Positions 16,621-24,497 of a DNA stretch of 36,044 bases are shown piece by piece. The DNA comes from Microbacterium sp. (lineage in GTDB: Bacteria; Actinomycetota; Actinomycetes; Actinomycetales; Microbacteriaceae): the NCBI GenBank assembly GCA_031277885.1, contig JAITLM010000081.1, positions 1-36,044 of the forward strand, read 5' to 3'. The translations under genes and the position numbers were made by a program. The first letter of the stretch is position 1. Each line of letters opens with the position of its first letter. The notes beneath the pieces were generated by a model. The model searched no databases and was not told the DNA's origin. It saw only the letters and a program-made list of their open reading frames with translations.

Positions 16621-17615
16621 CCACGCTCAAGCAGGCCACAGGCCCCGCGTTCACCCGCATCTACTCCGTCGGCGCGGCCCGTGGTGAGAATGCCGTGCCG
16701 AACGACGACCTCATCGGGCCGATCGACTCGAGCGACGAGTGGATCCGTCAGCGCACCGGCATCATCACCCGCACGCGTGCGGTCCCCGAGACCGATGCGA
16801 TCGACCTCTCCACCGCGGCCGCGGTCGAGGCCATCGAGAAGTCGGGCGTCGCCCCCTCGGACATCGACGTCGTCATCGTCGCGACGATCAGCAACCCGAA
16901 GCAGACCCCTTCCGTCTCCGCCATCGTGGCGGACCGGGTGGGCGCGAACCCGGCCGCGGCCTATGACATCAACGCCGCCTGCGCGGGCTACGCCTACGCG
17001 GTCGCCCAGGCGGACGCGCTGATCCGCGCGGGAGCCGCGAAGCACGCGCTCGTCATCGGCGCCGAGAAGCTCTCCGACATCGTCGACCCCACCGACCGGA
17101 GCATCTCCTTCCTGCTCGGCGACGGCGCGGGCGCAGTCGTGATCGGCCCCAGCGACACCCCCGGGATCTCCGCCACCGTGTGGGGCTCGGACGGGTCGAA
17201 GGCCGATGCGGTCGGCATGAACCACACCCTCACCGAGTTCCGCGACGGACAGGCGCCCTGGCCGACGCTCCGCCAGGAGGGGCCGACCGTGTTCCGCTGG
17301 GCCGTCTGGGAGATGGCGAAGGTCGCGAAGCAGGCGCTCGAGCAGGCTGGCGTCGAGGCTTCGGATCTGGCCGCGTTCATCCCGCACCAGGCCAACATGC
17401 GCATCGTGGACGAGTTCGCCAAGCAGCTGAAGCTGCCCGAGACCACCGTGATCGCGCGCGACATCGAGACCACCGGGAACACCTCCGCGGCGTCCATCCC
17501 GCTCGCCACGCACCGCCTGCTGCAGGAGCACCCCGAGCTCAGCGGCGGCCTCGCCCTGCAGATCGGCTTCGGCGCGGGTCTGGTGTTCGGCGCGCAGGTC
17601 GTCGTCCTGCCCTGA
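16617..17615 (+). CDS. fabH: Beta-ketoacyl-ACP synthase III
   Basis: The 332-residue condensing enzyme starts fatty-acid synthesis by joining an acyl-CoA primer to malonyl-ACP. The catalytic triad is visible: C122 (DINAACAGYAYA), H257 (FIPHQANMR) and N288 (TTGNTSAASIP). Actinobacteria with mostly branched-chain fatty acids use FabH enzymes that accept isobutyryl-, isovaleryl- or anteiso-type primers, but primer choice cannot be read directly. Its ATG overlaps the fabD stop. A new promoter for acpP follows 20 bp after its stop. Confidence 0.96.
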   Translation: MTTLKQATGPAFTRIYSVGAARGENAVPNDDLIGPIDSSDEWIRQRTGIITRTRAVPETDAIDLSTAAAVEAIEKSGVAPSDIDVVIVATISNPKQTPSVSAIVADRVGANPAAAYDINAACAGYAYAVAQADALIRAGAAKHALVIGAEKLSDIVDPTDRSISFLLGDGAGAVVIGPSDTPGISATVWGSDGSKADAVGMNHTLTEFRDGQAPWPTLRQEGPTVFRWAVWEMAKVAKQALEQAGVEASDLAAFIPHQANMRIVDEFAKQLKLPETTVIARDIETTGNTSAASIPLATHRLLQEHPELSGGLALQIGFGAGLVFGAQVVVLP

Positions 17616-17634
17616 GCGGGCTGACGCGACCTCC

Positions 17635-17640
17635 TAGACT
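17635..17640 (+). promoter_or_regulatory. -10 box of acpP
   Basis: TAGACT lies 38 nt before the acpP start, followed by a leader with the strong ribosome binding site AGAAAGAGGAAA. A separate promoter fits the high level of carrier protein that cells need relative to the synthases. No clear -35 box. Confidence 0.45.
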
Positions 17641-17678
17641 GTTCACCGGTTCGAAACCACCCATAGAAAGAGGAAATC

Positions 17679-17927
17679 ATGGCCTTCAGCAACGACGAGG
17701 TCCTCGCTGGCCTTGCAGAGCTCATCACCGACGAGACCGGCATCGACGCCTCGGAGGTCGCTCTGGAGAAGTCCTTCACCGATGACCTGGACATCGACTC
17801 GATCTCCATGATGACGATCGTCGTCAACGCGGAGGAGAAGTTCGGCGTCACCATTCCCGACGACGAGGTCAAGAACCTCAAGACCGTCGGAGACGCCGTG
17901 AACTTCATCGTCGCCGGCCAGGAGTGA
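17679..17927 (+). CDS. acpP: Acyl carrier protein
   Basis: This acidic 82-residue protein carries growing acyl chains on a 4'-phosphopantetheine group. The attachment serine is S41 in DDLDIDSISMM; the canonical DSL sequence is DSI here, which is common in actinobacteria. Four-helix features (EKFGVTIPDDEVKNLKTVGDAVNFI) are complete. The strong ribosome binding site, own -10 box and a hairpin just after the stop indicate a short abundant transcript, with some read-through into fabF. Confidence 0.97.
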   Translation: MAFSNDEVLAGLAELITDETGIDASEVALEKSFTDDLDIDSISMMTIVVNAEEKFGVTIPDDEVKNLKTVGDAVNFIVAGQE

Positions 17928-17934
17928 CACCTGC

Positions 17935-17970
17935 GGATGCCACCCCCGCATTCCGCGGGGCGTGGCATCC
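17935..17970 (+). terminator. Hairpin between acpP and fabF
   Basis: GGATGCCAC pairs with GTGGCATCC, and inside this CCCCGC pairs with GCGGGG, giving about 15 bp with one bulged base. It starts 8 nt after the acpP stop and is followed by the pyrimidine-rich TCCTCTTCC. It probably ends or processes most acpP mRNA. The fabF gene starts 79 nt further on in the same direction. Confidence 0.7.
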
Positions 17971-18048
17971 TCCTCTTCCGCCCTCACCGGTCCCCGAGCA
18001 CGTCGAAGGACCCGGATCCCCCCACCCGCTCCCTGAGAAGGATCACGC

Positions 18049-19290
18049 ATGACCAAGCGCATCGTCGTCACCGGCATCGGTGCCACGTCCGCCCTGGGCG
18101 GCACCGCCCCGGAGAACTGGGCCAACCTGCTCGCCGGCGTCTCCGGCACGCACACTCTGACCCACGACTGGGTCGCCGAGCACCAGCTCCCGGTGACGTT
18201 CGCCGCAGAGGCCTCCGTCCGCCCCGAGGAGGTCCTGCCGCGGCACGAGGCCAAGCGCCTCGACCCGTCCGTGCAGTTCGCCCTGATCGCAGCACGTGAG
18301 GCGTGGGAGGACGCGGGCGCCCCCGACATCGCCCCCGAGCGCCTGGGCATCGACTGGGCCACGGGCATCGGCGGTCTCTGGACGCTCCTGGACGCCTGGG
18401 ACACGCTGCGCGAGAAGGGACCGCGCCGGGTCATGCCGCTCACGGTCCCGATGCTCATGCCGAACGCCGGCGCCGGCAACCTGTCGCTGCACTTCGGCGC
18501 GAAGGCCTTCGCCCGCACGGTCGTGAGCGCGTGCGCCTCCAGCACCGAGTCGATCGCGAACGCGTACGAGCACCTGCAGGACGGCCTCGCGGACGTCGTG
18601 ATCGCCGGTGGCGCAGAATCCGCGATCCATCCGATCACGATGGCGTCGTTCGCGTCCGCACAGGCGCTCTCGCGCCGCAACGACGACCCGGAGCACGCCT
18701 CGCGGCCCGGCGCCATCGACCGCGACGGCTTCGTCATGGGCGAGGGCGGTGCCGCTCTCGTCATGGAGACCGAGGAGCACGCCAAGGCCCGAGGCGCGAA
18801 GATCTACGCGTACGTGGTGGGCGGCGGCGTCTCGGCCGACTCGTACCACATCACCGGCAACGACCCCGAGGGTCACGGCGCCGCGCGCGCCGTCGAGCAG
18901 GCGCTGGCGCAGGCCGGCGCGAGCCCCGACGAGGTCACGCACATCAATGCGCACGCCACCTCGACCCCGGTCGGCGACCCGAACGAGTACGGCGCCCTGA
19001 GGCGCGTGTTCGGCGACCGGATCGACGAGATCCCCGTGTCGGCAACCAAGGCATCCACCGGGCACCTGCTCGGCGGCACCGGCGCGCTCGAGGCGGTCTT
19101 CACTATCCTCGCGCTGCGCGACCGCGTCGCCCCGCCGACGATCAACATGACCGAGCCGGATCCGGCGGTGCCGTTCAAGCTCTCCGGCGAGACGCAGCCG
19201 CTCGGCGACGGTCCTCAGCTCGCGATCAGCAACTCGTTCGGCTTCGGCGGCCACAACGCGGTCGTCGCGTTCCGCTCCTACGACGGCTGA
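18049..19290 (+). CDS. fabF: Beta-ketoacyl-ACP synthase II
   Basis: The 413-residue elongating condensing enzyme of FAS-II extends acyl-ACP by two carbons using malonyl-ACP. The catalytic residues are C162 (VVSACASSTESIA), H302 (HINAHATSTPVGD), K334 (SATKAST) and H339 (STGHLLGGTGA). The late NSFGFGGHN loop is intact. It is the last gene of the cluster and is followed by a strong terminator. Transcription probably comes from read-through past the acpP hairpin; no separate promoter was clear in the 120-bp gap. The ATG is preceded by GAGAAGGA. Confidence 0.96.
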   Translation: MTKRIVVTGIGATSALGGTAPENWANLLAGVSGTHTLTHDWVAEHQLPVTFAAEASVRPEEVLPRHEAKRLDPSVQFALIAAREAWEDAGAPDIAPERLGIDWATGIGGLWTLLDAWDTLREKGPRRVMPLTVPMLMPNAGAGNLSLHFGAKAFARTVVSACASSTESIANAYEHLQDGLADVVIAGGAESAIHPITMASFASAQALSRRNDDPEHASRPGAIDRDGFVMGEGGAALVMETEEHAKARGAKIYAYVVGGGVSADSYHITGNDPEGHGAARAVEQALAQAGASPDEVTHINAHATSTPVGDPNEYGALRRVFGDRIDEIPVSATKASTGHLLGGTGALEAVFTILALRDRVAPPTINMTEPDPAVPFKLSGETQPLGDGPQLAISNSFGFGGHNAVVAFRSYDG

Positions 19291-19307
19291 GCCCCCGCAT
19301 CGACGAC

Positions 19308-19360
19308 AATCGCCCCGGTCGCTTCCTCATCGAAGCGGTCGGGGCGATTCTCGTTCTCTT
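19308..19360 (+). terminator. Rho-independent terminator of the fab cluster
   Basis: AATCGCCCCG (19308-19317) pairs with CGGGGCGATT (19340-19349), and the inner CGCTTC pairs with GAAGCG, followed by CTCGTTCTCTT. This is the strongest stem near the fabF 3' end. Confidence 0.8.
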
Positions 19361-19473
19361 CGGTTGTGCTGTTCTGTTATCTCTCCGGTTGCGGACCGGG
19401 GATACGCTTTCTCGAGTTCCGGGTCGTTGCTCTCCGACTCCCGATAATCGCGCCTCCTCCGATCCTCGTCCCT

Positions 19474-19508
19474 TCGTGTGACCCGGCCCTCGGGACCGGA
19501 TCACACGA
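19474..19508. terminator. Hairpin after the DUF3145 gene
   Basis: TCGTGTGACCCGG and CCGGATCACACGA form a 13-bp stem with one mismatch. It lies 24 bp past the DUF3145 stop (minus strand), between the converging fabF and DUF3145 genes, and could act for either strand. Confidence 0.6.
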
Positions 19509-19531
19509 GTCCTCTCCGACCGCCGACTCCG

Positions 19532-20035
19532 CTATCCGACCTTGTGGAGCCAGACGACGCGGGCGTCATCGCTCGCGTGCCGGAACGGCTCCAGCTCCTC
19601 GTCCCAGGCGGAGCCGAGGGCGACATCGAGCTCGCGCTGCAGCTCGACCGGACTGCCCGCGGCGATCTCGATCGCGTAGCGGATCCGGTCCTCGCCCACG
19701 ACGATGTTCCCGGCCGCGTCCGTCTGCGCGTAGTGCACGCCCAGGTCGGGCGTGTGCAGCCAGCGGCCGCCGTCGCTGCGCGGCGTCGGGTCCTCGGTCA
19801 CTTCGAAGCGCAGGTGCTCCCAGCCGCGGATCGCGGTCGCGAGAGCGGCGCCGGTGCCCACAGGGCCGTCCCAGTAGAACTCCGCCCGACGGGCGCCGTC
19901 GAGGACGGGCTGCTCCGACCACTCGAAGTTGACGGCGCGCCCGATAGCGCGTCCGACCGCCCATTCCAGGTGCGGGCAGAGCGCGCGCGGTGCGGAGTGG
20001 ATGTACACCACTCCGCGTGCTTGTGCTGTCGCCAT
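19532..20035 (-). CDS. DUF3145 family protein
   Basis: The 167-residue cytoplasmic protein belongs to an actinobacteria-specific family of unknown function. The start MATAQARGVVYIHSAPRALCPHLEWAVG, the WEHLRFEVTEDP segment and the end ARVVWLHKVG are family features. The gene often lies close to the fab cluster in actinobacteria, as here. This hints at a link to lipid metabolism but does not prove one. The ATG has GGAGAG 3-8 nt upstream. No signal peptide, membrane segment or catalytic motif is visible. Confidence 0.87.
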   Translation of the reverse strand: MATAQARGVVYIHSAPRALCPHLEWAVGRAIGRAVNFEWSEQPVLDGARRAEFYWDGPVGTGAALATAIRGWEHLRFEVTEDPTPRSDGGRWLHTPDLGVHYAQTDAAGNIVVGEDRIRYAIEIAAGSPVELQRELDVALGSAWDEELEPFRHASDDARVVWLHKVG

Positions 20036-20168
20036 GGTCTCTCCGTTTCATCAGGTGCGTCTTCCCCTACGACCTGATCCGCGAAGCACGGCGGGTATGC
20101 GGTTATGCGCCCATTCTCACCGATCCTCAGCGAAATCACAACTGTGTAACTCATTGCGAAAAGGCAAC

Positions 20169-20196
20169 GGTCCCCGGCGCCGCAGCACCGGGGACC
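20169..20196. terminator. Hairpin after the 2OG oxygenase-like gene
   Basis: GGTCCCCGG and CCGGGGACC form a perfect 9-bp stem with a 10-nt loop, preceded on the plus strand by GCGAAAAGGCAAC. On the minus strand it is followed by GTTGCCTTTTCGC with a T run, so it probably ends the minus-strand transcript coming from 21027. Confidence 0.7.
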
Positions 20197-20210
20197 GCCT
20201 ATGGGCCCTC

Positions 20211-20243
20211 CGACAGGCTCAGGGCCCGTCGACAGGCTCAGGG
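20211..20243. repeat. Tandem copies of a REP-like motif
   Basis: CGACAGGCTCAGGG occurs at 20211-20224 and again at 20230-20243. A third partial copy, AGGCTCAGG (20250-20258), overlaps the stop codon of the next gene. The motif resembles the dispersed intergenic element with core TCGACAGGCTCAGGG known from many high-GC genomes. Confidence 0.6.
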
Positions 20244-20253
20244 ACCAGGAGGC

Positions 20254-21027
20254 TCAGGCCTCGCTCATCGCGATCTTCTCCTGCTGGCCCTTGGCGGCGT
20301 AGTACGCGGCGCGGGCGGCGTCGCGACGCGCCTGCTCCTCGTATCCCGCGTCGAGGATCTCCTGCGCGACCTCGTAGTTCGCCACGTCCTGGGTGCCGTG
20401 GTACTTCTCGATGTAGGCGTCCAGCTCAGGGCCCGAGGTCCACGACGTGATCAGGCAGTAGCGCGGCTCGGTGCCGTTGTGGGTGGCGGCGTGCCAGAGG
20501 CGCTGCGTGTCGACGATCAGCTGCGCACCCGCCGGGAGGGCGATGCGGTACTCGACGCTCGGGTCGGTGCGGTTCTCGCGCAGGACGAAGTAGCTGTCCT
20601 TGTCGTCGGTGAGGTTGAAGAAGCCGCGCACGACCCAGCCGGTGCCGTCCGGGTTCAGGCGGTTGTTGTCGTCCTGGTGGAGGTTGTAGAGGCACTCGCC
20701 GTAGGGCGTCGGCTGCAGCTCGATGACACGGCAGCGACCGACGTTGGCGCCCGGCTCCTGCGCGCGGCGCGTGAGGTTCGGGGCCTTGGCGGTCTGCTCG
20801 TCGATCCAGACGCCGTCCTTGTCCGTGCGCGGCGGCACGTGGTTCCAGAAGCCGTTGCACTCGATCTCGCCCTTGGCGGACGCGAGAGGCGCGAAGCGGG
20901 TGTCGCCGGAGGACTTCCAGTCGTTGTACTCGATGTCGAGCCACTCCTTGGGGTCGAGCTCCTGGTTGTAGCTGTCGAGGACGACGAAGCCCTTGTCTTC
21001 GAGGGCGGCGGACTTGATGTATGCCAT
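20254..21027 (-). CDS. 2OG-Fe(II) oxygenase-like protein
   Basis: The 257-residue protein has a putative iron-binding facial triad on a double-stranded beta-helix: H117-x-D119 (YNLHQDDNN), H179 (RLWHAATHNG) and R189 (EPRYCLITSW), which would bind 2-oxoglutarate. These spacings match phytanoyl-CoA dioxygenase/prolyl-hydroxylase-type enzymes. The substrate is unknown. N- and C-terminal regions are rich in charged residues, and the C-terminal Ala/Gln-rich helix (about 215-250) is unusual. The ATG at 21027 is chosen because MAYIKSAALEDKGFVVLDSY looks like a true start; an ATG at 21048 has no ribosome binding site. An iron box overlaps its promoter, so expression probably rises when iron is scarce. 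Confidence 0.72.
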   Translation of the reverse strand: MAYIKSAALEDKGFVVLDSYNQELDPKEWLDIEYNDWKSSGDTRFAPLASAKGEIECNGFWNHVPPRTDKDGVWIDEQTAKAPNLTRRAQEPGANVGRCRVIELQPTPYGECLYNLHQDDNNRLNPDGTGWVVRGFFNLTDDKDSYFVLRENRTDPSVEYRIALPAGAQLIVDTQRLWHAATHNGTEPRYCLITSWTSGPELDAYIEKYHGTQDVANYEVAQEILDAGYEEQARRDAARAAYYAAKGQQEKIAMSEA

Positions 21028-21078
21028 GAGCGAGTCATGTCCTTTCATAAGGGGCCAGCACGTTTTAACAGGCCCTTC

Positions 21079-21092
21079 TTAGGACAGCCTAA
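21079..21092 (-). promoter_or_regulatory. DtxR/IdeR-type iron box
   Basis: TTAGGCTGTCCTAA on the minus strand is an inverted repeat that agrees at 12 of 14 positions with TTAGGCTAACCTAA, the core of the DtxR/IdeR operator. It sits at the -35 region of the oxygenase-like gene; a possible -10, TTAAAA (21067-21062), follows after 18-19 nt. Iron-loaded repressor would block this promoter. Confidence 0.65.
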
Positions 21093-21155
21093 CAGCGCCG
21101 TTTCGACGCCCCCGGGACGTGGGCCGTGAATATCCGGCCCCCGCCGGGGCCTGAA

Positions 21156-21161
21156 TAGACT
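21156..21161 (+). promoter_or_regulatory. -10 box of the DUF262-DUF1524 gene
   Basis: TAGACT is 39 nt before the ATG at 21201, giving a leader of about 33 nt with AGGAGAA as ribosome binding site. No good -35 box. Confidence 0.45.
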
Positions 21162-21200
21162 GGTCCGAGCAGCACGCGATCCGAGGAGAAGCACAGCAGC

Positions 21201-23201
21201 ATGAGCACGGCCACCAACGTCGAAGCAACCGCAGTCTCAACGATCGAGTGGCTCTCCTCCCCCGCGACGACCATCGTCGTGCCCGTCTACCAGCGCCAGT
21301 ACCGGTGGGACATCGGCGGCTGCGAGAAGCTCCTGTCGGACATCCGCGCCGTGGCGGACGAGGACGACGCCCATCGGCACTTCATCGGCTCGATCCTCTC
21401 CGCCGAGGACCACGCCCACCCCGACGCCGACCTGATCCTCATCGACGGTCAGCAGCGCATCACGACGCTCATGCTGCTCATCGCCGCGCTGCACCATGCC
21501 GTACGCGACACCGATCCGCCGTTCGCCGCCGAACTGTCGCGGGTGCTCGTACGCCCCGACGACGCGAGCCGCACCAAGCTCCGCCCGCACGAGGCATGGG
21601 CGGGCCTGTTCGAGTCTGTCGTGCTGGATCGCCGCGGCGCCGAGCTGCCCGAGTCGCGATTCGACGACAACTACGCCTTCTTCCGCTCCCAGGTGCACGC
21701 CGACGAGGCGCCGCGGATCTGGCGGGGTCTTCAGAAGCTCGAGCACGTCTCGATCACCCTCGGCGAGGCCGCCAACGCGCAGCAGATCTTCGAGAGCCTC
21801 AACTCCACGGGCGAGCCGCTGCGCGATCACGAGCTGATCCACAACTACATCCTCATGGGGCTGTCGCATGCGGAGCAGCAGCAGGTCGAGGAGGAGTTCT
21901 GGCTGCCGATCGAGCGCAACACCGGCGAGGCGATCGGCGCGTTCTGGCGCCACTTCCTCATCATGACCACGGGACGGGAGGTCTCGGTCGCCGGCGAGCA
22001 CGGCGTCTACAGCGCCTTCCGGCACGAGTTCCCGCACATGGGCCTGGAGGATCTGCCCGCCCAGGCCCGCGTCTGGCGCGAGTACTCCGACATCTACCGG
22101 ATCCTCCTTGATCCCTCCCAGGAGCAGGATCCGGAGATCCGCCGCCAACTGGCCTACGTCAACACCTTCGGCCGCTCGACCTATCCCCTGGTGCTCAGCG
22201 CCTACCGGGATCACCGGCTCGGCGCGATCTCGAAGGATGAGCTGGTGCAGACGCTGGAGCGGATCCAGTCGCTGCTGCTGCGCCGTGCCGTGGTCGGGAT
22301 CCCCAACGACCGCCTCATCGCCCGGCTGTGCCGCGCCCGGTCGCAGGGGCCCGAGGAGCTGCTGCGGGCGTTCGCCCGGATCACGCCCTCCGACGAGCGC
22401 ATCCGGGTCGCGCTCAAGTTCACCGATCTGCCGCATGCGCTGTATGTGCTGGGCCGGATCGAGGGCGTCGCGGATCCGCACGGCTTCGACGTCGAGCACA
22501 TCGTGCCGACCGCTCCGCATGACGCGTGGTCGGGCGACGGCGTGCGCCCCTGGAGCGAGTACTCCGAGGACGAGCAGAACAGCCACCGCGCCCTCGCCGG
22601 GACCCTGGGCAACCTGACCCTGCTCGAGGAGCACCTCGCCGAGCGCATCTACGGCGCGTCCTTCCCGGACAAGCGCGACGCCTATCGCCGCAGCCGCGTC
22701 GACGAGAACAGTGCGCTGGCCGGGCTCGACTCATGGGGCACCGCCGCCATCGCCGAGCGCACGGCGGCGCTCACCGATGCGTTCGTGCAGGTCTGGCGCC
22801 GGCCCGCCGTCGTCGAGATCGACGATGACGGGCTCACCCCGATCCTCGACGCCGTGCGACGCCGAGGATGGCCGACCGGCTGGGAGCGCGAGTTCGACTA
22901 CGTCGAGTACCGCGGTGAGCGCTGGGAGGTGCCCGACGTCAAGTACCTGTTCAACCGGGTCTTCCGGCGAGGCTGGACGGACACCCGCGAGGCCCTCGAC
23001 GCGTTCAACGCCCGCAACGGCGGACCGATCTACGGCGAGAAGGCGTGGAACGGCACCTGGGACGAGCTCGACGCCGACCACTTCCTCTACATGGGGTGGG
23101 ACGCGAAATACATGATGAGCGCGGTGCAAGGCCTCCTGGAGGAGTCGGGCCTGGCCGCGGAAGTGTTCGTGAAGTACTCCTACATCGGGAATGTGATGTG
23201 A
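21201..23201 (+). CDS. DUF262-DUF1524 single-chain GmrSD-like endonuclease
   Basis: The 666-residue protein joins an N-terminal DUF262 domain to a C-terminal DUF1524 HNH-type nuclease. DUF262 is ParB-like and NTP-binding: YQRQYRWD (30-37), LIDGQQRITTLMLL (81-93), FESLNSTGEPLRDHE. In DUF1524, the metal/catalytic His is H433 in FDVEHIVPTAP, with LGNLTLL near 471. About 110 further residues (from about 555: GWPTGWEREFDYVEYRGERW) form an additional domain I do not recognise. This architecture is that of type IV restriction enzymes such as GmrSD, which cut modified phage DNA; related proteins read phosphorothioate marks (SspE). No modification genes lie nearby, which fits a stand-alone type IV enzyme. 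The next gene's ATG shares one base with its stop. Confidence 0.88.
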   Translation: MSTATNVEATAVSTIEWLSSPATTIVVPVYQRQYRWDIGGCEKLLSDIRAVADEDDAHRHFIGSILSAEDHAHPDADLILIDGQQRITTLMLLIAALHHAVRDTDPPFAAELSRVLVRPDDASRTKLRPHEAWAGLFESVVLDRRGAELPESRFDDNYAFFRSQVHADEAPRIWRGLQKLEHVSITLGEAANAQQIFESLNSTGEPLRDHELIHNYILMGLSHAEQQQVEEEFWLPIERNTGEAIGAFWRHFLIMTTGREVSVAGEHGVYSAFRHEFPHMGLEDLPAQARVWREYSDIYRILLDPSQEQDPEIRRQLAYVNTFGRSTYPLVLSAYRDHRLGAISKDELVQTLERIQSLLLRRAVVGIPNDRLIARLCRARSQGPEELLRAFARITPSDERIRVALKFTDLPHALYVLGRIEGVADPHGFDVEHIVPTAPHDAWSGDGVRPWSEYSEDEQNSHRALAGTLGNLTLLEEHLAERIYGASFPDKRDAYRRSRVDENSALAGLDSWGTAAIAERTAALTDAFVQVWRRPAVVEIDDDGLTPILDAVRRRGWPTGWEREFDYVEYRGERWEVPDVKYLFNRVFRRGWTDTREALDAFNARNGGPIYGEKAWNGTWDELDADHFLYMGWDAKYMMSAVQGLLEESGLAAEVFVKYSYIGNVM

Positions 23202-24463
23202 TGACGATCTCTGCCGCCCCTGTGATCCGCCGCCGGATGATGGACCTCACCCTCGAGGAGCACACGCTCACGGTGCCCCTGGTGTGGTCGGATCTCTCCG
23301 ACACCAGGACGATCGACGTGTTCGCCTCGGTCGTCTCCCGCGAAGGCGGCGAGGATCTCCCCTACCTGGTGTTCCTGCAGGGAGGCCCGGGATCCGAGGC
23401 CCCGCGCGCGCTGCATGCGCCCGCCGCGCCGTCCTGGCTGGATCAGGCGCTCGCGCACCACCGCGTCGTCATGATCGATCAGCGCGGAACCGGGCGCTCC
23501 ACGCCCGTCGGCGACGGCATCCTCTCCCGCGGCGCGGAGGCGGTCGCCGAGCACCTCACGCACCTGCGCGCGGATGCCATCGTGCGGGACTGCGAGGCCC
23601 TGCGGGCGCACCTGGGTGCGGACCGCTGGAACGTGCTCGGGCAGTCCTTCGGCGGGTTCACGACGCTCGCCTACCTCTCCACGGACGCCTCGTCGATCGA
23701 CCGCGCGTACCTCACCGGAGGCCTCAGCACCGTGACCCGCGGCCCCGACGAGGTGTACGCGCTCTGCTACGACAAGATGCGCGACGCCTCCGAGCGCTAC
23801 TACCGGCGTTTCCCGGAGCATCGCGAGCGGATGCGCCGTCTGGTGGATCTCGCGGAGTCCGGCGACATCCTGCTCCCGTCCGGCGAGGTCGTCTCGCCGT
23901 CGCGGCTCCGCTCGGTGGGATCCGCCCTCGGCACCAACGACGGCTGGCAGACGCTCTGGCAGCTGCTCGAGCTGGATCCCGCGACCAACGCGTTCCGCTA
24001 CGACCTCGCGGCCGCGATGCCGTTCGGCGGACGCAATCCGCTGTACTTCGTGTTCCACGAGTCCAGCTACGCGAACGGACACGTCACCGGCTGGTCGGCC
24101 GAGCGTGTGGAGCCGGCCGACTTCGTCGAGGACGTCACGCTGTTCACGGGCGAGCACATCCGACGCGACTGGACGGAGACGGTCCCCGCTTTCCAGCCCT
24201 GGCGCGATGTCGCCCTCGCGCTCGCCGATCACGAGTGGCCCGCGATCTACGATCCTGCCGCCCTCGCAGCCTCCGGCGCACGCGGCGCGGCCTCGGTCTA
24301 CGTGAACGACCCCTACGTGCCGATCGAGTTCTCCCTCGAGACCGCGGCCCTGCTTCCCGACCTGCGTCTGTGGGTCACGAGTGAGCACGAGCACAACGGT
24401 CTGCGTGCGGGGCGCGTGCTCGAGCACCTCGTGGACCTGGCGCACGACCGCCGAGCGCGCTGA
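23201..24463 (+). CDS. Alpha/beta hydrolase, proline iminopeptidase-like (S33)
   Basis: The 420-residue cytoplasmic hydrolase is close to peptidase family S33. The oxyanion segment is VFLQGGPGSEAPR, followed by MIDQRGTGRSTP. The nucleophile is S149 in GQSFGGFTTLAYL, with a late Asp (VNDPYVP) and His (SEHEHNGLR) completing the triad. This group removes N-terminal proline from peptides or acts on related amides and esters. The ATG overlaps the nuclease stop by one base (TGATG), so the two are translated from one mRNA and coupled. Whether the hydrolase takes part in defence or is an ordinary passenger is unknown. Confidence 0.88.
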   Translation: MTISAAPVIRRRMMDLTLEEHTLTVPLVWSDLSDTRTIDVFASVVSREGGEDLPYLVFLQGGPGSEAPRALHAPAAPSWLDQALAHHRVVMIDQRGTGRSTPVGDGILSRGAEAVAEHLTHLRADAIVRDCEALRAHLGADRWNVLGQSFGGFTTLAYLSTDASSIDRAYLTGGLSTVTRGPDEVYALCYDKMRDASERYYRRFPEHRERMRRLVDLAESGDILLPSGEVVSPSRLRSVGSALGTNDGWQTLWQLLELDPATNAFRYDLAAAMPFGGRNPLYFVFHESSYANGHVTGWSAERVEPADFVEDVTLFTGEHIRRDWTETVPAFQPWRDVALALADHEWPAIYDPAALAASGARGAASVYVNDPYVPIEFSLETAALLPDLRLWVTSEHEHNGLRAGRVLEHLVDLAHDRRAR

Positions 24464-24497
24464 GCGAACCCGGAACGGGCGCGGTGCGCGCGGGCGA

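Noticed and set aside
20207..20258. CRISPR array
   Set aside because: Only two or three short repeats with 5-6 base gaps, no spacers of uniform length and no cas genes.
21201..23201. Part of a DNA phosphorothioation (Ssp/Dnd) system
   Set aside because: The DUF262-DUF1524 protein resembles SspE in layout, but no dnd or ssp modification genes are present in the 14 kb on either side that can be seen here.
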